Source: Leucaena leucocephala
Taxonomy: Eukaryota; Streptophyta; Magnoliopsida; Fabales; Fabaceae
Assembly: GCA_037074615.1 (NCBI GenBank)
Contig: CM073560.1
Coordinates: 8,935,501-8,999,500 of the forward strand
Direction of reading: 5' to 3'
Length of the DNA stretch: 64,000 nt
Shown here piece by piece: positions 1 through 8,825 of this stretch (positions are counted from its first letter, which is position 1; each line of letters begins with the position of its first letter). A program made the translations under genes and the position numbers. Below the pieces are notes generated by a model, which saw only the letters and a program-made list of their open reading frames with translations, was not told the DNA's origin and ran no database searches.

Positions 1-91
1 ATTATTTACCCAGACTTTACTTACTTCCTCTTTTACTCAGGAGTTCCTTCTTATCTTTTAACTTGTGCTCTAACTGCGAACCATTTGAACT

Positions 92-211
92 ATGCTCTAA
101 CTGCGAGCATTCTATATCAGATCCAACTCTTTTCTGAAGAGTGATCTATACTCATCTGAATCTAGCTCTATCTGAGAGCCATCTATTTCAGATCCAACTC
201 TTATCTGAAGA
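92..211 (-). other. Hairpin cluster in LARD internal region (copy 1)
   Basis: 92-110 is a perfect hairpin: ATGCTC, loop TAACTGC, GAGCAT. Two further units beginning near 120 and 184 each hold AGATC, a 2-nt bulge, ACTCTT, a 5-nt loop, AAGAGT and GATCT. They are direct repeats about 65 bp apart. The same units occur near 22260 and 22331 in the second element. This is the edge of a larger hairpin array that is fully visible only in the second element (21880-22029). Confidence 0.7.
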
Positions 212-1396
212 GTGATCTAGAAACAATCCCTTTACCGTTATCTGTATACCATTCTGCTCAATAGAAATGGCCCTGAGTACTGTATTCACAAGCTTATAGA
301 AATACCTGAGTAACCTCAATCATAATTCATATCTGAATATCATATCATAACTTATCGTCCCATAAACTGAGACTATCTATCATCCTCAATACAATCATAT
401 CATCCTCATATCATATGGTATGGGAGCAACATAATTTCTCATAACTTTCTCATCTCATAAGTGTACTCATATATATTCTACACTGCATGCACTGCAAGAG
501 GGGCGTATCCATTCATCATAGCATACTCTAACATGCATGTCATCATATGACAACTGCAAGGTGATGCAACTATTATATCTTATGGCAACAGAAGCCATAT
601 CATCATCATATTTTGCTCAACCATCCATCAGACATTGTAATAATCTAAGTAAGCCTCAAAACATATTTCCTTTATCATATTATTCGTCAGATCATCATCT
701 GATCATACTATCTATCGCATTACCTGTCAGATTATCAATCACATGATCAAGATCTGACGAGCACATCAGTCTATCTTACTTAGGCTGCCACACTACCCTC
801 TTACCAGGGTATAGACTCAACCCTTCATTACTCTATCTCATATAGGGAATTGGGGAGTCATTTTATCTTTTAACTGTGGCTACCTCTTTACTATCTTTCA
901 ACTTCTTCTATCTATCCATCAGTCCTAGTCTATTCTTGACCAGACTATAATTACTTATTGGTCTTTCCTTTCATCCTAACGAACTTGAGTCGCATAGATC
1001 TCATTCATCATCTTTTACTATTACTTCTACTTTCTAGGGTACTATGCCCTAGGTCTATCACTTCTCCGTGATGGAATCCCTCTACTCAGAGAACATTGAG
1101 CTCTTTATCTATTACCCATCACATCTCTCACCTTAGGCTATGTGCTAGGATCATTCCTGGGCAAATCTCATCCCAGCTTTTAGGTCTTCTATTCAGATTA
1201 GCTGAATAAAACCCCTGTAATGTAGATTTACTCTTAGTTACCACATAGAGGATCTACTTTTTCACATTGTCTTAAACTGATCTTTCGTACCTCAGTACCT
1301 TTGTACTGTCTGGCTTACCATATGCTATACCAATCCTCTAGCTGGTGGATTTCAGCGAGTTTGGTACCGTCATTCATATGGCCTCTGCTATCTTTT

Positions 1397-1625
1397 GTTG
1401 TGACCTGAGAACTGCATAGTCACAACTCATATGCTCTGGGACTTTTAGTCGCAACCGTCGCACACTACTCGTCACGACCTGGCATCTCTGCGTCCTTTAG
1501 TCGCAACCTATAACATCACTACCTGAACTCCTTTGTACACTGGTCGCGTACTGCAATATTACTCATCGCGACCCGAGGTCTTCTCACGTCGCAACATCAA
1601 CTTATCTGTACATATTAGTCGTGAC
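1397..1625. repeat. GTCGCGAC dyad-box array in LARD element 1
   Basis: Boxes matching GTCGCGAC or one- to two-step CpG-decay variants start at 1397, 1419, 1448, 1471, 1500, 1543, 1565, 1588 and 1618. The spacings are 22, 29, 23, 29, 43, 22, 23 and 30 bp, which is the 22/29 (51-bp) rhythm also seen in other elements of this window. Most variants change a CG to TG or CA, the pattern left by deamination of methylated cytosine. The array lies just 3' of the gag remnant in the element's sense. Confidence 0.8.
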
Positions 1626-1894
1626 ATAAGACTCCTCTTCTCTACTTCCTACTTTTAAAACATATAGTCATACTCATCCTCATACAACGGCAACATACTA
1701 GGTATAGGGTAGCTCAATAGTGTGTATACTGGACAATACAATCCAATCACATACAAGATTTATCTGTTCATTAGCCAGTGGAAACAGAACACAAATAAAC
1801 TCATACCTTAGTTTGGCACAGGAGACTTTCTTATCTCGTTGCCAGTCAGGGTATATATTCTTCCCTAAGTCGAGTATCTTTCGCCTGTTGTGTT

Positions 1895-2743
1895 CTATGG
1901 ACACTCCCTGGCATAATGTCCATACTTTCCACACCTATAGCGTAACCCTTGACCTACTGGACAAGGCCTCATACCATGGTCTTGACCACAGTTCCTACAT
2001 TCATTAGGCCTTGGTTGCCTACTAACTTCTCTTGGCCCACTACCTGGCCTACTTCCTTGCTTCTTATAAACTTTTGACCCATATGCTGGCTCATTTCTCT
2101 TCTTACTATTCCTTCTCAAGGAACCTGGTGGCATCACTTTCAGTGGTACTGATGGAGTAGGCTCACTCTTTTCTGGTTATTGCACATTATTTTCTAGCTT
2201 GTAGACTGCCACCTGGGTCTTTCTTTCAATGGGACATTCTAAAACCTTAAAGATTTTCTCTAACTGGCTTACCCAATCCTCAGCTACTTGAGTGTCAAAA
2301 GTCCCTTCAAACATGGGCGGATTAAACTTATGGAATCGTTCCATCCATGTTTGCAGATTTTCCTGGTCATTATTATTTCTTATAGACCCCTGATGTCTAA
2401 TCATTCCAGTATGCTCATGATCTGGCTGAGGTTCAGGTTCTATATCATTCTCTGGTACTACCTACTTCCCAGACTGCTGTAATCTTGCAACCGCAGCAGC
2501 AACCGCTGTAGTGATAGCAGAATCTCGCTCTTGATCTTGGCGAGCCTGGGTTGCCTATATCACATCGTGACTTATAACTTAACTTGTTGTAACTTGGATA
2601 TCCGGCATCCTCACTACAGTATCTGGTTACAACACGATACCTCGAGCTACTCTTGCAGCTTCCTTAGTCGTGAACTGATCAGATTCTGTCTCTATCTCTG
2701 GAGGAAACTGCTTCTTAAACCTTGTTCTGCTTAGTCCAGCCAT
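1895..2743 (-). pseudogene. Tekay-type gag remnant, capsid deleted (copy 1)
   Basis: A Ty3/gypsy Gag remnant, normally the capsid/nucleocapsid polyprotein. From the ATG at 2743-2741 to the stop at 1895 everything lies in one frame (283 codons) but is broken by several internal stops. The N-terminus reads MAGLSRTRFKK. The start of a retrotransposon-gag domain follows (NPPMFEGTFDTQVAEDWVSQ, then LEKIFKVLEC). The frame then jumps to the basic pre-nucleocapsid region, so most of the capsid core is missing compared with usual chromovirus Gag. The C-terminus has two degenerate zinc knuckles (CRNCGQDHGMRPC and YRCGKYGHYAREC); the second lacks its first Cys, replaced by Arg. The same deletion and Arg occur in the second copy. 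Confidence 0.75.
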
Positions 2744-2980
2744 ATTGTGTTAATAAACACGAGACCTCGACTGTATCGGATGACTAAGATTAGCCCATCA
2801 TAATCATATCCTTCGTAAAACTATAAAGCTCGGGGTCCAGCCTCATTCATCTGGGTGTCACTGTCTTCTGTCTAAACCTTTCCAAAGCAGTGAACACCAT
2901 CCCTATATCATACTCTAGGGAGAGGACCACTCAAACTTATCATTTGTTTAAGGAATCAACTAACTAAACCAGAGCATCAC

Positions 2981-3045
2981 TGAGCCAGAACCTTTTGTTC
3001 TGTGCCAGAATCTTATGCTCGGAGCCAGAACTCTTTGTTCTGTGC
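2981..3045 (-). other. Leader hairpins next to PBS (copy 1)
   Basis: Two perfect 6-bp hairpins, CAGAAC/GTTCTG, with loops CTTTT (2986-3002) and TCTTT (3026-3042), flank a degenerate third. They lie in a tandem repeat of about 20 bp, roughly 65-135 bp from the primer-binding site in the untranslated leader. The homologous repeats at 28261-28317 keep the pairing. Confidence 0.7.
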
Positions 3046-3110
3046 TAACCTTATTCTATACTAACACCATAAATTATCTGTTCAGATCATTTCCTAAGCC
3101 AGAATCCTTT

Positions 3111-3122
3111 GCTCTGATACCA
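3111..3122 (-). promoter_or_regulatory. Primer-binding site, initiator tRNA-Met type
   Basis: On the minus strand the sequence TGGTATCAGAGC lies 3 nt from the LTR end. It is the standard plant PBS complementary to the 3' end of initiator tRNA-Met. It fixes the element's orientation and its LTR border. Confidence 0.9.
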
Positions 3123-4446
3123 AAATGAAACATCCTTCCTTTCATATGTCTTAGGGACCATTCAGTAGCATTTAGAACCACTTTCAAGGTTATTGAAGTC
3201 CAATTTCTCAATCTGGAGTTTTACTCTTATCGAGTACTTTTCACTATGAAAATTCCAGATGAGTGACCTGACTTCGAAAAATCATAACTAATTCTATAAA
3301 AATCTAAATGAAGTGGTTCCAATTGATAAATGAAGCTAACTCACTTATATTTCAGGGAAAAATAATTTGTTGACCATTCGTTGACCGAGTCAACGCCAGT
3401 CAACGTTTCAACGTTACTGTTCATACCACGTTTTTCTCCTGAATCCAGCATTCTGGTCCCAACTTTGATAATTTATATCTTCTTGTGTATACATACAAAT
3501 GAGTCATACTATATATCAAATTGAAGCTTGGTTTGTCTACTATTTACCTTAAAAATTTCATACATTAATTCATCCACTTACTATTTTTAATCATTTATCA
3601 AACATGACTAGATTACCACGTGTTACTGTTCACAGTGGAAAATTTCAGCATTCAACTTTGCATACATATACATACATCCTTCATACATCAGTCAAACATG
3701 CCAAACAACACTTATTATTAATTAATAAGTTGTTTTACATCCAGTCATGTACATAAATTCTCATATCTCTATTACATCTTTTCCTGCCTGAAATCCGGCA
3801 GCATAACCGCTATGCTTCATCTGCAGAAAGTAACTGATCTTGTACCGATTCGGTAATTCCCGTGAGAACTACCATTCTACGTAAGTACCCAGGAAAGACT
3901 GGATGAACCGGCTAGGTCCACTCACTTCCAACCTACGTACACAGTACGTATCAGTTGCTTTCATTATCTTGTCATAATTTCGGCAGCATAACGGCGTCTC
4001 TTAAAATTCTCAGAATTCATTTTGACATAACCTCCCCTGTAATGGTTTACTTATTGGGATGAGATTCGGGGGAATCTCAGTAGCAATAATCATAACAATA
4101 TATGTAATGCAAAGTGACAGTGCTTGCTTGTGATTGTGTACAGAAAAGTATGCTGCGTGCTTCCATGCTTAATAACATATGATCATAGCATTACAGCAGA
4201 GCTTCAGACATAACATATGAGACAACAATCCAACCAAACAATAGGACAATAAATCACAAAGCCATTACATAAAAGCTAGGATTAGTTACTACCTCGAAGG
4301 CTCAGCAGAGCTCTACTATCTCTATTCTGCTTCCAGCTCCGCCAGAACTTCCTTTCTTTCTTTCTTCCTCTCACTTTCTCTCTCTAGCACCTCCTCCTCT
4401 CTCTAAAATGGGCTCTTGGCCGTGCATAATGAATGGCAAGGGGGGG

Positions 4447-4454
4447 TATTTATA
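4447..4454 (-). promoter_or_regulatory. LTR TATA box (family T, copy 1)
   Basis: TATAAATA on the minus strand followed by a run of C, in the same position and context as in every other LTR of this group. It is the likely U3/R promoter core. Confidence 0.65.
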
Positions 4455-5682
4455 ACCTCCTCCAATGGTATTTCTGTAATTACCATGAACTTTGATCCTG
4501 CGGTCCTAGTTTTTCCTGGATTTTCCTATTTTTCTTAATTCCTCCTTTACTGCATCATGCATGACATCATCGGGACACCTCACCGGGACACCTCAGCGCC
4601 ATATTTATCACATGTCTGAAATCCTGGACACCTCAGCAGCTGACTCACCGGTCCAGTCTCTTGCCTCGTAATACGTGTCCTCAACTTTTTCTTCTGCCTT
4701 TAAGATTGCGCCATGTGGCACCTGGAAGGGACCTTTCACGCCTTTCAATGCTATCCAGATAAATCTAGGACTTTATCTGATTGCCTCCTCGGTTATCGTG
4801 TTGGAAATTGTGCCCTAGAGGCCAATCATTGTATCATGTTATCATATTATTTGCATGTTTACTATGATGACAATCCTTGGATAACTAGTGATTTTATCCT
4901 AAATGTCCCTGGTCAGTCATCTATGCGGGAACAGAGATGAAATAAGACCAGTATGACTTTGAAGATATATATAGAGATATAAATCAAAGTCATAAGCACA
5001 TGTAAGAGTACAGGGTGTTGGACCGACCCGCTATGAGAGAGCTGCATGGGTTAAGTCATAAGCTCCTCTCATATACAAGCCATGTCACTATGCCCTTTGA
5101 CCTGAGATCATCATGGATTCCTACATGACAAACGCTCAGCTTTGACCTAGTCAAAAGTCACTTTTGACCGAGTGATCATAAAGGCTATGTTCGGGCTTAG
5201 TGGTTTTTCATGCAGAGGAATGTGAATGGTCAAGATGGAATTTGTCCCTCACATTCGTAGAGAGATATTACTGGGCCCCTCGATGAGTGAGTCTGAGAAA
5301 TGTATGGCCATACTGGAATGGAAGGGTAGTTCCATTTCTATATTCAGACTACTCAGGGATCGAGAAAGTAACGGTCAGGAATAGGAGGATGACGTTCTCC
5401 ATGCCTCATCCTTGACTGAAATATCATGTGACAAAAGGGACGTGATATGGTTGTATGAAAGGTTACATCGTTTATCGATCCTCATATGTTTTGGGTAGTC
5501 GTAATGCCTTGCTAGAGACCGCTTACGACTTGTGGGTCAGTATAGTAACTGGGCCACTGCCAACTTCATATGGGCCTACAGGGTCGCACACAAAACAGCC
5601 CAATGCGAGTTATGATGTCCAGATTCATTGAATCTAAGAGATGTCTAGATTCAATGAATGATCTAGGGTGGATATATATTTT

Positions 5683-5749
5683 ATATATATATAAATCAGT
5701 ATATATATATTATATATAATATATATATACTGATTTATATATATATAAA
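5683..5749. repeat. AT-rich long palindrome in Copia LTR
   Basis: An inverted repeat of TA-rich sequence. Arms of about 30 bp containing AAATCAGTATATA are mirrored by TATATACTGATTT, and the right arm is followed by a second partial repeat to about 5775. It would extrude or fold as a hairpin. I see no coding content in 4800-6300. Confidence 0.6.
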
Positions 5750-6383
5750 TCAGTATATATATATTATATATAATATAAGAGATATTTGTAAGATTTAATT
5801 TATAAGGATAAATTAAATCTCTATCACTTTTGAATTTGAATTTAAATGGATATGATCGATTTGAATTTGAAATTCAAATTGATAAGATATCTCAAATTTG
5901 ATTTATGAGAATAAATCAAATATAATTTTGTCTTGTCTTTATTTTAAATTAAATAAATAGGTGAATTAAATCTGTGGGACGGATTTAATATAAACCATAT
6001 TTATTTAATCAGTTTCTTATTAAATTATGCAATATATGATATTGTATTAATTTAGAATTAATATAAGATTAATTCTGAAGCCCGGCCCTATTAGAAGCCC
6101 GATAGCTTCCTATATATTTGACATTAGGAGCTAGGATTCTACACACAATACAGATCTCTACACACACATTCAGACGTGAGAAGAGGGGGCAGGGAGAGTG
6201 CAAAAGGTTTGCACATAAGAAACCGCCGAGATAGAGATGGTGAGGACGGAATCTCTAGAAAGCCCTAGAGGGACTAGAGGCGGTAGCACGTCGTTCGCAA
6301 TTGGAACGCTGTTCGTGTGGATACCGGTAGAGGAAGCCGATCTGAGCTGTCGACTTCTATGATACGGCCAGACACGAAGAAAG

Positions 6384-6639
6384 GTCGCGACCAGAACACA
6401 CTTAGGTCGCGACCAAACGGGCATCTGAACGTCAGAAATCCGAAAAGAGGAGACAGGTCGCGACGTGAAGTTGAAGAGGTCGCGACTAAAAGCTCCAGAG
6501 GCGACAGGTCGCGACTAGAAGCAGAGTAGGTCGCGACTACAAACTCCACAGGCGACAGGTCGTGACTAGAAGCTGAGGAGGTCGCGACTGAAAGTTCCAG
6601 AGGCGAGGAGTCGCGACTAGTGGACACTGAGGTCGCGAC
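6384..6639. repeat. GTCGCGAC dyad-box minisatellite in Copia LTR
   Basis: Nine perfect GTCGCGAC boxes and one GTCGTGAC start at 6384, 6406, 6457, 6479, 6508, 6530, 6559, 6581, 6610 and 6632. From 6457 the spacing alternates exactly 22 and 29 bp, a 51-bp tandem repeat with two boxes per unit. Because 51 is a multiple of 3, the minus strand stays open for 159 codons (6274-6753) and spells a 17-residue repeat of the type VATSSASSHDLSPVEFV. I do not regard that ORF as a proven gene. Confidence 0.9.
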
Positions 6640-8664
6640 CAAAGCTCGAGTACCGAAGGTAACACTTCTTTCTCCTTGACTTAAACACATTCGGTAGATC
6701 CTGGCTGGGAATGGAAAAATTTTTAAAGTTAATTTCCGCTGCGTGTCTTCCAATTCCCTTCAATCGTGCCGACCGAGTAACTTTACTTTATTGAAACAGC
6801 ATTAAAATAGTATTTTAATGCCACTTTTTCCCACATACTTCATGGGCTACGTTTTTGGGCTCTGGGAATGTTGTCTTGGATCCTGATCAAGCTCAAGTAC
6901 CCTGATGGCTCGATTCCCAAGAAACAGCCCTTGGCAAATTACCAAAATGCCCTTGGGTGCCCTTTCTTGTACTATTTTAACCCTAAGGGTAAAATCATCA
7001 TTTTACACCCTTCTGTACTCTGTCAGGGCATATACTGACTCTAAGTAACTTTATCTGTATATACCTTAGCTTCTGGGCCTGTCCAGAATGACCAAAATGC
7101 CCTTCATTCATCTGTTACACTTTTGTACAACACAGGGGCATTTTCGTAATTTCGCACTTTTCCGGGGTTCTGCCGGACACTGGCCCACCTATCAGTCCAA
7201 GGGTCTTACTGGGCCTCTGTTGGCGCCATTATTGGGCCTTTCTGGGTCCATTACCTTCATGGCACGCATTACGAGGAATCTTCCCCCGTTAATAATTTAA
7301 TATTTTATCTATTATTCACCGTTTATACACATATCCGGACACCGGCTCCTTCTGTCCGAAACACTAGCCTGAGGTGTTCAGGCATCCCTGTGAGTCATAT
7401 CAGTCATCTGACTGAGGTCATCCGAACTCATTCAGTCCCCTTTCAAATACCGATAAATCTCCCTATCGGATCCCCGGAGGCCTCACACTCCCGTCTGGAT
7501 TTTCTGATTTGTGAATAACTTTTTCTACAGGCCTCCTACCGGTATTCTGTCAGTTTCCCGACATCCGCCCCATAAGGACGCATCATCCTGTATTTTCTCA
7601 CCTAGATCTGAATTCTAGGATATCCGGTATGAATTTTTATAACTTTTGGACGATCAGTCCATTTCTGGCTATCTGGAGTCTTCAAAAATTCCTGTATTAA
7701 GCCAGATTACCGAGCGTCACTTGCTCTCTCTACCGGTGAAATATGGGACTGAAATGCTTTCGGACAGTCCAAACCACTTCCGGCCTGACTTTCTTTAATT
7801 ACAATTTAGCCCCAGGGAACTTTTCTTCTTTTCATTTAAGTCCCTTTTTATTTGGCTAAAATTACACTTAAGGACCCCACATTTTTGTCTACTTTCCTTT
7901 TTGGCCTTGAAACTTTCCATAATTGCACTTAAGTCCTTTCATTTCCTTTACTAGGTCTAGGGGCATTATTGTCTTTTCATATTTTACCAGAGTATTCTCT
8001 GGCCCTGTTCAACTATCCAGATACCCCTTCTTGACTGTCTAACCTTAGCCAAATGACCAAAATACCCTTTACTCATTCTTCAGTTATTCTATAACATAAG
8101 GGCATTTTTGTCATTTTGCACATTTTCCCGGACACCGGCCCCTCTTACCACTGAGCTGATATTATGGGCCTGGGCCTTCCCTGGTGTCACTACGGGCCTT
8201 AGACAACACTATATGGCCTCTAGCCATTGTCCGATCATTTCTATTCGGACTGCCTTTCCTTTACCGATTATAACTGTAAATTCTCATCTTCAGGAATTTT
8301 TACAGAAAAATCGGGACCTCAACTCAAAATTCTGTGTTGCGTCATTCAATCCGGAATCCTTTTCTCTATCTCCTGGTATTTTCAGATATTTTATCCGGAC
8401 CGGGCTATTTTGGCCTGAAAGTACACTCCCGCGCACACTTTTAAAAAATGACCATTTTACCCTTGGTCACATTTCTAATTCTTTCATACACATAGAGACC
8501 TCATATGCACATTTCACAGTTCAGTGAAATGATCAGCATAATTTTCTCTATTTTTTGACAAAATATGGTACTCATCGGCTACCAGCCCGATCTTTCCCAT
8601 AATTACGATTATGCCCTTGAATTCTCCTTCTGGCATCTCTAGGCCTAAAAATTGGGGTGTTACA

Positions 8665-8825
8665 TAAAACATCCTCCCCCACACTTAAACTTGACAGTGT
8701 CCTCACTGTCAACAAAACTAGAAATGACAGCACTTTATGAAGTCAAACAAATCTAGCTCAAACATAGCAAATAACCTCATCACTCAATGCAAATTTTTCA
8801 ATGAGGCATGTAGTCACATTCAAGT
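8665..8825 (-). mobile_element. Athila-type element, 3' untranslated segment (distal)
   Basis: On the minus strand this reads AAGTTTAAGTGTGGGGGAGG near 8675-8700, a purine-rich stretch of the kind that follows pol in plant Athila/Tat elements. It continues 11754-12103 across the solo LTR insertion and is cut at 8664 by LARD element 1. The last five bases (8821-8825, CAAGT) are the left TSD of the solo LTR. The element's own 3' LTR is not in the window. Confidence 0.6.

Larger units (their letters stand above)
1..3125 (-). mobile_element. Internal 5' part of LARD-like Tekay-derived element 1
   Basis: This is the internal region of a large non-autonomous LTR retrotransposon read on the minus strand; its other end lies left of the window. 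It is closely similar to 22140-28400 of the complete element at 17015-31943, except that it lacks the solo LTR inserted there. In transcription order it holds a primer-binding site, leader hairpins, a gag remnant, a GTCGCGAC box array and short hairpins near positions 60-211. No protease, RT or integrase is recognisable. Similarity to the second copy shows that both derive from one family that had already lost pol. Confidence 0.8.
4799..6762 (+). mobile_element. Copia-type solo LTR (about 1.96 kb)
   Basis: The 5' end is TGTTGGAAATTGTGCCC, the start of a common plant Copia LTR type, and the 3' end is CCCTTCA. The uninterrupted LTR reads GGTTATCG-TGCCGACC at this point in its sister copies. Here ATCG precedes the insert and ATCGTG follows it, giving a 4-bp TSD, or 5 bp with one mismatch. 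There is no internal coding region, PBS or PPT, so this is a solo LTR. A TATA-like CTATATATTTG lies near 6110. Downstream of it is the GTCGCGAC box array (6384-6639). Confidence 0.8.
3126..8664 (-). repeat. 5' LTR of LARD element 1 (family T), with nested Copia LTR
   Basis: The termini on the minus strand are TGTAACACCCC and GGATGTTTCA. The PBS abuts the 3' end at 3125. The span of 5539 bp falls to about 3.57 kb once the nested Copia LTR (4799-6762) is removed, matching 3599 and 3543 bp for the paired family-T LTRs at 17015 and 28401. U3 carries the palindrome at 6799-6821, the TATA box is at 4447-4454, and U5 carries the conserved module near 3867-3954, here with a 17-bp internal deletion. 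The upstream flank at 8665 is Athila DNA, so this element inserted into the Athila element. The matching TSD lies outside the window. Confidence 0.88.

Noticed and set aside
6384..6639. Bacterial-type operator array
   Set aside because: The array sits in plant LTR retrotransposons, so bacterial contamination is not supported.
8108..8527. 139-codon open frame on plus inside a family-T LTR, and similar frames at 20059-20385, 31444-31770 and 52161-52421
   Set aside because: These appear in homologous LTR positions on different strands and with different ends; no domain or codon-level conservation. Chance frames in the LTR.
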